Assembly: GCF_040096455.1 (NCBI RefSeq)
Contig: NZ_JBBMER010000007.1
Coordinates: 134,067-198,066, forward strand
Direction of reading: 5' to 3'
Source: Lachnospira rogosae
Lineage (GTDB): Bacteria > Bacillota > Clostridia > Lachnospirales > Lachnospiraceae
Length of the DNA: 64,000 nt
The notes under the pieces: model-generated
Seen by the model: only the letters and a program-made list of their open reading frames with translations
What the model was told of the DNA's origin: nothing
The model's database searches: none
Program-made: the position numbers and the translations under genes
Shown here: positions 25,758 to 34,594 of the stretch, piece by piece
How the letters are laid out: each line of letters starts with the position of its first letter
Numbering within the stretch: position 1 is the first letter of the stretch

Positions 25758-26060
25758 TTTCTTTCTCCTCCATCCCTATGTACAAATATATAAGTTACAT
25801 CAATATTTTAATACAATTATATAAAGCACAATGCCAAAAGTCTATAACCAACATATTATATATCTATTAAATAAGAAAACCAGCAGCACCTCCCCAGCAC
25901 CAAAACAAGCCCTTCATAAGCCAACCTTCAATGCCAGCGAAAGCCACTGCTGGTTTTCACCTATTATTTATTATATGTTTCTAAGATCCAAGTATTATAG
26001 CTACAGCCAATATCTACACATTAGTAAATCTCTTAGCATGCACATTATGCATTTCTGTCA
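25758..26060. other. Intergenic region between HNH gene and thrS, with an inverted repeat
   Basis: No gene is supported. The most distinct element is a perfect 12-base inverted repeat, GAAAACCAGCAG at 25875-25886 and its complement at 25947-25958, enclosing 60 bases that include GC-rich CCAGC/GCTGG alternatives. It lies downstream of thrS, so it could be a large terminator-like structure; the minus strand after it is only moderately T-rich. Confidence 0.5.
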
Positions 26061-27818
26061 TTATCTTGCCTTATTCTTTATCTCTGTATCAATCTTTTCT
26101 ACGAACTCATCAAGTCCAAGTGTTGTTGTATCCTGCTGTCCGTGAAGTCTGTATGATACTGTCTTGTTCTCCTGCTCGTTAAATCCAATAACAAGAAGAT
26201 ATGGAACTTTCTGGATCTGTCCCTCACGCATACGATAACCAAGCTTTTCTGCTCTGTCATCAAGTTCTACTCTTACATTTTTAGCTTCAAGAGCATCAAC
26301 GATTTCGTGTGCATAATTCATAATCTCATCATTATCTGTCTTAACTGGCATTACTCTTACCTGAACTGGTGCTAACCATGTTGGAAGGTTACCCTTTGTT
26401 TCTTCAAGTATATATGCCATAAATCTGTCAAGAGAACCAAGTATAGCTCTGTGAAGTACAACTGGTGTCTTCTTCTCGCCATCCTTGTCAACATATGAAA
26501 GGTTGAACTTAGCTGGAAGACAGAAGTCTAACTGGCATGTAGATAATGTGATTTCATTACCAACAGCCGGCTTAACATTAACATCAAGCTTAGGACCGTA
26601 GAATGCAGCTTCACCGATTTCTTCTGTATATTCAATACCAAGACTGTTCATAACATCTCTTAAAGCATTTTCAGCCTTATTCCACATTTCATCATCATCG
26701 TGGTACTTAGTCTTATTTTCTGGATCTCTAAGTGAAAGAACACAACGATAATCTGTAATTCCAAAATCCTTGTATGTTGAGAATATAAGGTCAACTACCT
26801 TAGATATTTCATCTTTAATCTGCTCTGGTGTTACAAAAAGGTGGGCATCATTCTGGCAGAAATGTCTTCCTCTTTCAATACCCTTTAATGTTCCACTTGA
26901 CTCATATCTGAAATCATGTGCTATCTCACCAATTCTTATAGGAAGATCCTTATATGAGTGAAGTCTGTTAGCATATATCATCATATGATGAGGGCAGTTC
27001 ATTGGTCTTAATACAAATGCTTCATCATCAACTTCCATTGCCGGGAACATATTTTCCTTATAATGATCCCAGTGTCCTGATGTCTTATAAAGATTAACTG
27101 TACCAACACAAGGTGTCATAACGTGCTGATATCCAAGCTTTCTTTCTTTATCTTTAATATAGTTCTCAAGTTCCTGCCATATTATATAACCCTTTGGTAA
27201 GAACATTGGAAGACCACGTCCGATAAGGTCATCAACCATAAAGAGTTCCATATCCTTACCGATTTTTCTGTGATCTCTTTCCTTAGCTTCTTCAAGCTCC
27301 TGAAGGTGTGCTTCAAGTTCTTCTGGTGTTGGGAAACATACACCATATATTCTCTGGAGAACCTTATTATTGCTGTCGCCCTTCCAGTAAGCACCAGAAT
27401 GTCTGAGCAACTTAAAATTACGGCATAACTTAACATTATCAACGTGTGGTCCACGACAGAGATCTGTAAAATCTCCCTGCTCGTAGCAAGTTATTGTTCC
27501 ATCTTCAAGATTAGATATAAGGTCTAACTTATACTCATCATCCTTGAACATTTCCATAGCTTCCTCTTTAGAGATTTCCTTGCGGATAATCTTCTTTCCT
27601 GACTTAGCTACCTTCTTCATTTCCTTTTCAATCTTAGGAATATCTTCATCTCTGATAACATCATCTCCAAGATCCACATCATAGTAAAAACCTTCTGCTA
27701 CAACTGGTCCAACCCAGAATTTAGCCTGTGGATAAAGATGCTTAATTGCCTGTGCCATTAAATGTGCACAAGAATGGTTTAATGTGCTTAACTGTTCGTC
27801 TTCTTTAAAATTAACCAT
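26061..27818 (-). CDS. thrS: Threonyl-tRNA synthetase lacking the TGS domain
   Basis: Class II aminoacyl-tRNA synthetase charging tRNA-Thr. At 585 residues it starts directly with the editing (SAD) domain: TLNHSCAHLMAQAIKHLYPQ has the HxxxH zinc/editing motif, then LCRGPHV. Catalytic motif 2 region FRYESSGTLKGIERGRHFCQ and motif 3 LHRAILGSLDRFMAYILEE are present, with the anticodon-binding domain at the end (QVRVMPVKTDN, YRMREGQIQKVPYLLVIG). The about 60-residue N-terminal TGS domain of longer ThrS proteins is missing, and the start codon has a good AAGGAG. Expression is controlled by the upstream T-box. Confidence 0.96.
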   Translation of the reverse strand: MVNFKEDEQLSTLNHSCAHLMAQAIKHLYPQAKFWVGPVVAEGFYYDVDLGDDVIRDEDIPKIEKEMKKVAKSGKKIIRKEISKEEAMEMFKDDEYKLDLISNLEDGTITCYEQGDFTDLCRGPHVDNVKLCRNFKLLRHSGAYWKGDSNNKVLQRIYGVCFPTPEELEAHLQELEEAKERDHRKIGKDMELFMVDDLIGRGLPMFLPKGYIIWQELENYIKDKERKLGYQHVMTPCVGTVNLYKTSGHWDHYKENMFPAMEVDDEAFVLRPMNCPHHMMIYANRLHSYKDLPIRIGEIAHDFRYESSGTLKGIERGRHFCQNDAHLFVTPEQIKDEISKVVDLIFSTYKDFGITDYRCVLSLRDPENKTKYHDDDEMWNKAENALRDVMNSLGIEYTEEIGEAAFYGPKLDVNVKPAVGNEITLSTCQLDFCLPAKFNLSYVDKDGEKKTPVVLHRAILGSLDRFMAYILEETKGNLPTWLAPVQVRVMPVKTDNDEIMNYAHEIVDALEAKNVRVELDDRAEKLGYRMREGQIQKVPYLLVIGFNEQENKTVSYRLHGQQDTTTLGLDEFVEKIDTEIKNKAR

Positions 27819-27886
27819 TATTATTAATCTCCTTTGCGTATTAGTCCGGACTTAGTTACCTGTTAAATGTGCTTTTTACCTGACAT

Positions 27887-28130
27887 ATAAAAAGCACCCA
27901 CAAGGTACACTCTGCCATATACCTAAGGGTGCATTTGCACGGTTCCACCTTATTATTTCACTCTTACAGCCTGTAACGTATGCCACACGGTAACGCTTCA
28001 AGATTATATATTATAATCTCTTCTACGCACAGCTCAGGAATGGTCTTCATATAATAGTAACATAAGCTGATTTCACCACTACAGCTCTCTCTGTATGCTC
28101 CGCATATACTACTTTTTCCGTCATTGCTTT
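27887..28130 (-). promoter_or_regulatory. T-box riboswitch controlling thrS
   Basis: The minus-strand leader has a stem I with specifier ACC (28044-28042), a Thr codon, inside GAAGACCATTCCTGAGC. The T-box bulge sequence AAGGTGGAACCGTGCAAATG lies at 27951-27932, followed by the terminator GCACCC...GGGTGC (27932-27894) and TTTTTAT. Uncharged tRNA-Thr should stabilise the antiterminator and allow thrS expression. Specifier and gene agree. Confidence 0.95.
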
Positions 28131-28151
28131 TATTTATTCAATCTGTCTGTC

Positions 28152-28180
28152 ATTGTACCACGACACTTTATTTAAGGCAA
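28152..28180 (-). promoter_or_regulatory. Promoter of the thrS T-box leader
   Basis: TTGCCT (28180-28175) and TACAAT (28157-28152) with 17-base spacing and an upstream TGG forming an extended -10. It is placed just before the T-box stem I. Confidence 0.6.
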
Positions 28181-28257
28181 TACCTGAATTAAAATACAAT
28201 TTACAAAATATAATTTATAAAATACAGCTCTTTAAATATAATTTTATAAATGTATCT

Positions 28258-28707
28258 CTACAATTCAAGCTTTCCCTGATTACATATTTCAATTCTTACC
28301 TTACATTCACTCATCTGCTGCCCATTAACATCCATGGTGTATTCTAGTGCTATATTAATCTTATCTTCATCCCTTTCTATATCCAGCATGCTTGTATATA
28401 TAGACATCGCAAGGCCTCCATAAGGTGTGTTATAACAGCTTACAGTCTTTTTATCCTGTATGAACTCCATAATTGTTGTTATTGCACCTTTTTTACTTAT
28501 CTCAACTCTGTCCTCTGATATTTTAATAAGCGTGTCCGATTTTGCACTTTCTCCATCATACACTTCTTCATAGCGTATATATTCCTTGCCTGCCCTCCTA
28601 GTGTATCTTCCAACGCTTATTATCTCAATATCTTCTGCCTCTTTATAAGCATCGCCCGCCTCTTGTGCCGACAGTCCTCTTATCTTAACATATACCTTAT
28701 CATTCAT
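28258..28707 (-). CDS. DUF1934 family protein (YwiB-like)
   Basis: A 149-residue protein predicted to form a small beta-barrel of the calycin type. The family pattern is visible: IEIISVGRYTRRAGKEYIRY, then YDGESAKSDTLIKISED, VEISKKGAITTIMEFIQ, and the LEYTMDVNGQQMSECKVRIE close. The function is unknown in any species. It lies between thrS and spoIIR as a separate gene with a weak ribosome binding site at the ATG used here. Gene neighbours give no clear functional link. Confidence 0.82.
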   Translation of the reverse strand: MNDKVYVKIRGLSAQEAGDAYKEAEDIEIISVGRYTRRAGKEYIRYEEVYDGESAKSDTLIKISEDRVEISKKGAITTIMEFIQDKKTVSCYNTPYGGLAMSIYTSMLDIERDEDKINIALEYTMDVNGQQMSECKVRIEICNQGKLEL

Positions 28708-28760
28708 ATTCTCGTGTGTACTCCCTTTCTTATTCTCTGATTATTGATAAATATAATCAC

Positions 28761-28879
28761 CCTATATCAGTAATTTCCTGATACTTACAATCTTTTTATG
28801 CTTATAATTACTGAATGTCAACAATCGCCTTATATCCATAATCTTCTGATACTTACAATTATTTTATGTTTATAATTAA
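28761..28879. repeat. 68-bp direct repeat between spoIIR and the DUF1934 gene
   Basis: Two copies of an about 33-base AT-rich sequence starting CTGATACTTACAAT at 28779 and 28847 (period 68), with weaker similarity extending about 18 bases upstream of each. The region is upstream of the DUF1934 gene. No promoter was identified with confidence. Confidence 0.5.
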
Positions 28880-28916
28880 TTTTACATTATTTTACAGGTT
28901 ATTTTACATTTACAGC

Positions 28917-29555
28917 TTATTTCTTATTTAAAAATTTAAGATACTTGAATCTGTACTGTACCTTTTCTCCAGACACTACCCTGTACTCATCTTCTGTCAG
29001 TACATTTTTAAGCTCATCCTTTGACTCATCCGGCACAACACCATATACTGCATCCACAAAACATAATGGTGGATATAATACGCACCACCAGTTCCTGCCT
29101 GAAGCCTCTCCTATATCTATTCTAAATGCCTCATATTCCCCTGGCGGAAATGTCATATCCCCGTAGCTTTTCATCGGAAAATAGCAATTTTCAAAATAAA
29201 CGCTTACATCTTCCTTACTTCCAAGGCTCCTAAGCTTATCAACAGCAACATTCTTTATATTATCACTCTCATCACTTAAAATCTGTCTTGACTCCTCTAA
29301 TGATACGGATTGTGAAAGCTTCGGACTTATATAATCAAGCACCGCTGCCTTAACAAGCATTTTATTATTCTGTGCCTCCTCAGAGTCGTCATTCGCCCTT
29401 ATATGAAATCTTATAATCTGCGAAGCTATATCTTTTTGCATAAATGCTGCATAAGTATCACTATACAATCGTATTCCTACAATTACAAGCATAATAATGC
29501 TTAATGCCAGTATAATATAAGTTGATTTTGCACTTTTTTCATTTAATTTTAACAT
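28917..29555 (-). CDS. spoIIR: Stage II sporulation protein R
   Basis: Secreted signalling protein made in the forespore that triggers processing of pro-sigma-E by SpoIIGA in the mother cell. It has 212 residues, with one N-terminal membrane segment (STYIILALSIIMLVIVGIRL). Core motifs are IRFHIRANDDSEEAQNNKML, VKAAVLDYISPKL, YFPMKSYGDMTFPPGEYEAF and GRNWWCVLYPPLCFVDAVYG, the last diagnostic for SpoIIR. It is a complete monocistronic unit. Supports the conclusion that the organism sporulates. Confidence 0.95.
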   Translation of the reverse strand: MLKLNEKSAKSTYIILALSIIMLVIVGIRLYSDTYAAFMQKDIASQIIRFHIRANDDSEEAQNNKMLVKAAVLDYISPKLSQSVSLEESRQILSDESDNIKNVAVDKLRSLGSKEDVSVYFENCYFPMKSYGDMTFPPGEYEAFRIDIGEASGRNWWCVLYPPLCFVDAVYGVVPDESKDELKNVLTEDEYRVVSGEKVQYRFKYLKFLNKK

Positions 29556-29588
29556 ATATACCCCCTTGTTTGCTGGTAGTTTCTGAAT

Positions 29589-29910
29589 GGTGGTGGGAAG
29601 CGGAAATGCTTATGCACGGAAGGTGTGACGGACGGATAGTGTTAGTGTGACGGACGGACGTTGTGAGGACTTACTATATTACCGCTGGGCACGCCCCCGC
29701 TACTTGAAACCGTAGCGGACACGTAAGCGGCTAAGGAACAGCCGCTAAGTGCCGACGGTTTCAACAGTACCCAGCTTGCAATATAGTAAGTTCTCACAAC
29801 TGGGTAGCGACTGAACTGCAACTTTCTTCGGATGTATGGCAGATAATATACAATATCATTGCCACTGCCGTGTAGCGACTATTCTACAATCGTCGCTTCC
29901 CACCTCCACC
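29589..29910. repeat. GC-rich nested palindromic element (possible MITE or structured RNA)
   Basis: Outer imperfect inverted repeat: GGTGGTGGGAAGCG (29589-29602) against CGCTTCCCACCTCCACC (29894-29910). Nested inside is a 141-base core whose 21-base arms (29660-29680 and 29780-29800) match at 20 of 21 positions, then TGGG/CCCA, a perfect 10-bp TTGAAACCGT stem (29704-29713 with 29755-29764) and AGCGGCT/AGCCGCT (29726-29732 with 29740-29746). No ORF. A partial copy lies at 19011-19041. Confidence 0.7.
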
Positions 29911-29964
29911 TAACAGCTGTCCTGCAATCCACACTTCCGACAACCTGCCACCACCAGAAATAAC

Positions 29965-30104
29965 TTTCCATTAAATTATCCACTCACCTAAAGGCTTTCA
30001 CCGCTGCGTGCTACACTTAAACGAAAGCGGGTCGCCGTTGCTTTTGCTGCTTTCTAACATCCCCGCCACAACCTTTAAGCTGCACCAGATAATTTATATG
30101 GAAA
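29965..30104. repeat. Second long imperfect palindrome
   Basis: TTTCCATTAAATTATC (29965-29980) pairs with GATAATTTATATGGAAA (30088-30104) with one extra base. Inside are TAAAGG/CCTTTA and GCTTTC/GAAAGC (or the alternative CCGCT/AGCGG). It directly follows the element at 29589-29910. Non-coding. Confidence 0.5.
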
Positions 30105-30201
30105 TTATCCCCCAAAAATAAAAAGCTATACCCACCCCCTATCATTTTCATAGTATGGTGAATACAGCTTTCAGTTTTCAATAAATCACAATTTTATTTA
30201 A

Positions 30202-30870
30202 TTATATGTTAAGAAGTCTTATAATTCCCCTTTCCTGATTAGTAATATGCTGTCTTACTATAACCTTGGCTTTTTCGACATCCTTATCGGCAAGCTGCCT
30301 GATTATATCGTTATGCTCACTTATAAGTATAGAATGTGTTCTTGCATCTTTAACATATTCAAGACGATATCTGTACATCTGCTCACTAAGACTGTTGACA
30401 AGCTGGATAAGTCTCTGGTTGTCTGTCATTGAATATATAATATTGTGGAATGCCACATCTGCATTAACTATAGCAACTACATCTTTAGATACAATAGCGG
30501 CTTCAAATACCCTGTTAGCCGTCTTTAACTCCTCTATATGTTCAGGTGTTACATTCTTGCAGGCAAGTGTTGCAGCAAGTTCTTCTAACGCCGAACGCAC
30601 CTCAAGGACATCTCTCATATCCTTTACAGTTATATGTGCAACCTCAGCACCTTTTCTTGGAATCATAATAACAAGGCCTTCAAGCTCTAACTTTCTGATT
30701 GCTTCTCGTATAGGTGTACGGCTTACTCCAAGCTTGTTAGCAAGCTGTATCTCCATAAGTCTTTCGCCAGGTTCCATCTCTCCTGTAAGAATAGCCTGTC
30801 TTAATGTATTGAATACAACATCTCTTAATGGAAGGTATTCGTTCACATCCATTTTTAATTCGCCTTTCAT
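30202..30870 (-). CDS. GntR family regulator with FCD domain
   Basis: A 222-residue transcription factor of the FadR subfamily. The winged HTH covers about residues 10-75 (VVFNTLRQAILTGEMEPGER, GVSRTPIREAIRKLELEGLV, then PRKGAEVA). The all-helical FCD ligand domain follows, with probable metal/ligand His residues in NADVAFHNIIYSM, SEHNDIIRQL and IVRQHI. Its effector is unknown. It lies 23 bases downstream of ispE, probably in the same transcript. Neighbouring genes do not show a catabolic operon to regulate. Confidence 0.9.
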   Translation of the reverse strand: MKGELKMDVNEYLPLRDVVFNTLRQAILTGEMEPGERLMEIQLANKLGVSRTPIREAIRKLELEGLVIMIPRKGAEVAHITVKDMRDVLEVRSALEELAATLACKNVTPEHIEELKTANRVFEAAIVSKDVVAIVNADVAFHNIIYSMTDNQRLIQLVNSLSEQMYRYRLEYVKDARTHSILISEHNDIIRQLADKDVEKAKVIVRQHITNQERGIIRLLNI

Positions 30871-30893
30871 TGTCTAATCCTCCGTGTAGTAAT

Positions 30894-31757
30894 TTAATTA
30901 AATGTCTCTGTTATATATACCTGTCTTGCATCTCCCTGACGCTTTAAATATTCTTTACAATTAAGTGCTGTCTGCTCATCAGGAAATATTCCAAATACTG
31001 TAGGACCACTTCCACTCATCATAGCATTGTATGCACCCTGACTTATCATATCCTTCTTTATCTTATCTATAACCGGATACAACGGAATAGTCACATCTTC
31101 TAACACATTGCCCATACGCTCGGCAATCTTTATTACACTGCCCTCATTAATTGCCTCTATAATTCCATCTATATCAGGATGCTTTGTGATTGCACCTGAA
31201 TCCAGACTGTCATACACCATCTTAGTCGATACATTAATAGGTGGCTTTGCTACAACCATATGACAAAATGGCATAGGTGCAAGTCTTGTAAGCTTCTCTC
31301 CTATCCCTTCTGCAAGTGCAGTTCCTCTCATAATACAGTATGGAACATCAGCTCCAATCTTAACTCCCTGCTCCATAAGCTCCCTATTAGAAAGTCCAAG
31401 ATTGAACAGCTTATTGATAGCAAACATAGCAGAAGCTGCATCTGTACTTCCTCCAGCCATACCTGCTGCTATCGGTATGAACTTATTAAGGTCTACCTCT
31501 ATTCCCCCCGAAAAGCCATACTCATCTTTCATAAGCTTGTATGCTTTATATATGAGATTATTCTCATTAACCGGAAGAAACTTAAGATTAATATCAATCC
31601 TTATATCGTCTTCTGGTATCTTATTAATTATAAGACGGTCATATATACCTACTGTCTGCATAACCATTCTTACATCGTGATATCCATTATCTCTCTTTCC
31701 TAACACATCAAGTCCAAGATTAATCTTGGCACGTGCCTTTAATCTAATTGAGTCCAT
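30894..31757 (-). CDS. ispE: 4-diphosphocytidyl-2-C-methyl-D-erythritol kinase
   Basis: GHMP-family kinase of the methylerythritol-phosphate route to isoprenoids. ATG 31757 is chosen because GGAG lies 8 bases upstream; a further ATG at 31787 would add 10 residues. The N-terminus LKARAKINLGLDVLGKRDNG and the ATP loop IPIAAGMAGGSTDAASAMFA are typical, and the C-terminal glycine motif is MMSGSGPTVFGIFPD. About 287 residues, normal for IspE. It is followed closely by the GntR regulator. Confidence 0.94.
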   Translation of the reverse strand: MDSIRLKARAKINLGLDVLGKRDNGYHDVRMVMQTVGIYDRLIINKIPEDDIRIDINLKFLPVNENNLIYKAYKLMKDEYGFSGGIEVDLNKFIPIAAGMAGGSTDAASAMFAINKLFNLGLSNRELMEQGVKIGADVPYCIMRGTALAEGIGEKLTRLAPMPFCHMVVAKPPINVSTKMVYDSLDSGAITKHPDIDGIIEAINEGSVIKIAERMGNVLEDVTIPLYPVIDKIKKDMISQGAYNAMMSGSGPTVFGIFPDEQTALNCKEYLKRQGDARQVYITETFN

Positions 31758-31913
31758 ATTCATATCTCCAATATTGTATACATACATCTATTATATAAAA
31801 CAGATTGTACAAAATCAAGTACATACTTTCAATTTCATATGATTATTACTAATCACCAGAAAATATATCCTGCAGAATGAATTATATATAACTATGATGC
31901 CATTTTTATTAAC

Positions 31914-31955
31914 AAAAAATTCCCGAAACCAGAACAATCCGGCTGGCTTCGGGAA
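31914..31955 (-). terminator. MATE gene terminator
   Basis: TTCCCGAAGCCAG (31955-31943) pairs with CTGGTTTCGGGAA (31932-31920), one wobble, followed by TTTTTT at 31919-31914 on the minus strand. Confidence 0.85.
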
Positions 31956-31991
31956 CATTTATAGGGAGCACAATATTTACTTGTAATCTGA

Positions 31992-33461
31992 TTAATTAAC
32001 TGTCTGTATATTTGAAGAAACTTTTATATCTGAATCAGCCTCATTAAGAGACTTTACCTTTTCGTCTGAATTATTGCCTTCATCCTGTGTCTTTTCTATT
32101 TTAATAGTTGATTTCTTCCATATTCCTGTCCAATAGAGTATGTAGAGTATCAATGCTGATGTGGCATTACTTACAACTACCGCATACCACACACTCTCAA
32201 CGCCCATTCCAAGCACATTAGCACATACCCACAATGTCAGGAACCTGAATATCCATATTCTTGTCGCATCAACTGCCATTGTTATCATGGTATGTCCACA
32301 GCCCTGAAATAACCCCTGCGTTACATTATAAAATGCATTCGTCCAGCAGCATATTGCCATAATTGACAGGAACTGTGTCGCAAGAGGCACTACCTGTTCA
32401 TCTGATGTGAAAAATCTTACCATTGGTTCTGCTATGAATCTTCTTGAAAGTATCATTCCACATATGAATAAGAATACAGCTCCTATTCTCAGTGCAATAT
32501 GGTATGACTTATCAGTTCTTTTAATATTGCCTGCACCCATATTCTGACCGACTATTGTAGATATTGCAGAGCCTATTCCACTTGCCGGCATTGTAATAAT
32601 ACTGTTAATCTTATTACCGATACCATAAGCTGTTGTAGCTGTCGGACCATAGGCATTAACATTTTTAGTCATAAGAAGAAATCCGAACTGCATTGTACTT
32701 CCACCTATTGCAGTTGGCAGACCAATTTTTAATATAGCAAGCACTTTATTTTTATCAAATTTGAAGTTCTTAAAGTTAATTCTGACAAGCTGGTTATTTC
32801 CCCTAAGTACAAGAACTCCAATAATCGCACTCGGTATCTTAGCAAGCAGTGTAGCAAGTGCCGCACCACCTATTCCCCAGTTGAATATAACAAGGAATAA
32901 TGGGTCAAGTATCAGATTGATAGATACCCCAAGTATATTAAGAAGCAGAGGTCTTACTGTGTCGCCCTGTGCCTGCTTGACCGAAGTAAACAGATTAATC
33001 ATAAAAAGAAATGGAAGGTCTAATACTACAATTCTTATATATGTAAGTCCATATCTATATATTTCACCCTCAGCACCAAGCCATTTTACAAGTCCTGGTG
33101 ACACAAGCCAGCATATAAATGCACATACGACTGAAAATCCAAGCGATGTTATACATATATGATTAGCCATAGAGTTCGCCTGTTTGTCTTCTTTCGCACC
33201 AAGGTACTGCGATATAAGGATAGCACCCGCTGTCGTTATGCCTGCTCCAAAGTTAATAAGAATATTCTGGAATGGTGACACAAGCGTTATAGCTGCCTGA
33301 TTAGCTGTTCCTATCTTTCCAAGCCAGAACGTATCTGTAAGATTATACATTGACTGTATAAAGCTGTTAATCATAACTGGTATTGCCAATGTAAGAATTG
33401 CCCTGATAAGATTCCCGTTAAGAATCATATCTCTCTTGCCAGCACTTATTGGTCGTGCCAT
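31992..33461 (-). CDS. MATE family multidrug/cation efflux transporter
   Basis: About 489 residues from ATG 33461 (AGAAGGGA upstream; the longer ATG at 33545 adds 28 residues of low similarity). It has 12 predicted membrane segments. Family signatures include NLTDTFWLGKIGTANQAAI in the first repeat, ISQYLGAKEDKQAN, LILDPLFLVIFNWGIGGAA, and ASGIGSAISTIVGQNMGAG in the second repeat. The C-terminal tail of about 45 residues is charged and Asn/Asp/Glu-rich. Substrate unknown. It is a single gene with its own terminator, divergent from the AraC regulator that may control it. Confidence 0.92.
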   Translation of the reverse strand: MARPISAGKRDMILNGNLIRAILTLAIPVMINSFIQSMYNLTDTFWLGKIGTANQAAITLVSPFQNILINFGAGITTAGAILISQYLGAKEDKQANSMANHICITSLGFSVVCAFICWLVSPGLVKWLGAEGEIYRYGLTYIRIVVLDLPFLFMINLFTSVKQAQGDTVRPLLLNILGVSINLILDPLFLVIFNWGIGGAALATLLAKIPSAIIGVLVLRGNNQLVRINFKNFKFDKNKVLAILKIGLPTAIGGSTMQFGFLLMTKNVNAYGPTATTAYGIGNKINSIITMPASGIGSAISTIVGQNMGAGNIKRTDKSYHIALRIGAVFLFICGMILSRRFIAEPMVRFFTSDEQVVPLATQFLSIMAICCWTNAFYNVTQGLFQGCGHTMITMAVDATRIWIFRFLTLWVCANVLGMGVESVWYAVVVSNATSALILYILYWTGIWKKSTIKIEKTQDEGNNSDEKVKSLNEADSDIKVSSNIQTVN

Positions 33462-33642
33462 ATTTAATCCCTTCTTTCCCAATAATCTATTGCATTTTTT
33501 CTCTTTTTTATATAATATATTAGCATAAAAAACAGTGATTTCCACTTATAAATACTATTATTTAATTAACTTTACAGAAAATGTATCCTAATTTCTTACA
33601 TAAGTATTTTTATAAATACTTTTTTTACACTGGAGGCTTAAT

Positions 33643-34470
33643 ATGATACAGGATATGCAGAAGAATTTTGAAATCAAAAAAATTAAACGCTCGGCATTTA
33701 AAGCTAAAAAGGTTCACTCACACCCTTTTCACGAACTTTTTTATCTTGCCCGCGGTGAATGTACGGCATTTATCAGCCACAATATATACAAATTCCACCA
33801 CGGAGATATTGTAATCGTCCCTGCCGGAACAATCCACAAGACTGATTATACAGGAAAAGGTATGCACGAGCGAATTGTAATAAGCTTTAAGCCAACCGTC
33901 ACAGAATGGCTCAACAATGTTGTCGGCACGGATATCGTATCTGATGTTATGCAGGCAGGTGTTATCTCAATACCCGAAAAACGAAGAGATTATATAGAAA
34001 GCCTTCTTGAAAAGCTCCTCTTTGAAAATGAAGGACAGGATCCTTTATCTCCCGGCTTTGTAAGCGTTGCACTCGCCGAGCTTATGCTTTTTATAACCCG
34101 TTGTAAGAATTATGAAGAAAATGTAATAAAAGAGATTGACGTTAATAACAGAATTATGCAGGAGGTTGCAACTTACATTTACAACCATTACAGCGAAAGG
34201 CTTATACTTGAAGATGTGGCGAAAAAATTCAATCTCAGCCGTTCGTATCTTTCAAAGAAATTCAAGAGCGTTACCGGCTTTGGTTTTAAAGAATATATAA
34301 TAAATGTCCGCATACAACACGCCTGCGAACTTCTTCTTAACACTAACAAATCAATAACTGATATTGCATTTGAGTGTGGTTTTAATGACAGTAATTATTT
34401 CGGCGATGCTTTCAGGCGTACCAAGGGTATTTCACCTAATAAATACAGAAAAAATAAAGAACATATGTAA
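33643..34470 (+). CDS. AraC family regulator with cupin sensor
   Basis: A 275-residue regulator. The N-terminal cupin domain (HPFHELFYLARGECTAFISH, then HHGDIVIVPAGTIHKTDY) should bind a small ligand, and the C-terminal about 100 residues form the double HTH (LEDVAKKFNLSRSYLSKKFK, ITDIAFECGFNDSNYFGDAF, RTKGISPNKYR). It is divergent from the MATE transporter with about 180 bases between, so it is a candidate regulator of that gene. GGAGG precedes ATG 33643. Confidence 0.92.
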   Translation: MIQDMQKNFEIKKIKRSAFKAKKVHSHPFHELFYLARGECTAFISHNIYKFHHGDIVIVPAGTIHKTDYTGKGMHERIVISFKPTVTEWLNNVVGTDIVSDVMQAGVISIPEKRRDYIESLLEKLLFENEGQDPLSPGFVSVALAELMLFITRCKNYEENVIKEIDVNNRIMQEVATYIYNHYSERLILEDVAKKFNLSRSYLSKKFKSVTGFGFKEYIINVRIQHACELLLNTNKSITDIAFECGFNDSNYFGDAFRRTKGISPNKYRKNKEHM

Positions 34471-34495
34471 ATAAAGCCTTACAAACAGCCGATTA
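34468..34495 (+). promoter_or_regulatory. Candidate sigma-28 promoter
   Basis: TAAA (34468-34471, overlapping the stop of the AraC gene) and GCCGATTA (34488-34495) with 16 bases between them match the SigD/FliA consensus at nearly all positions. It lies 100 bases upstream of the ORF at 34595. Confidence 0.5.
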
Positions 34496-34594
34496 TATAT
34501 ATAAAGCCACGGATGGTTTTATCAGATTGCTTTTATAAGCATTTAACTATTAATTATTACAAATTGTGCGTATGCACAGAAACGGAGGAATAAT

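Noticed and set aside
21600..25800. Integrase, transposase or att-site duplication bordering the R-M genes
   Set aside because: I looked for flanking direct repeats and recombinase genes and found none.
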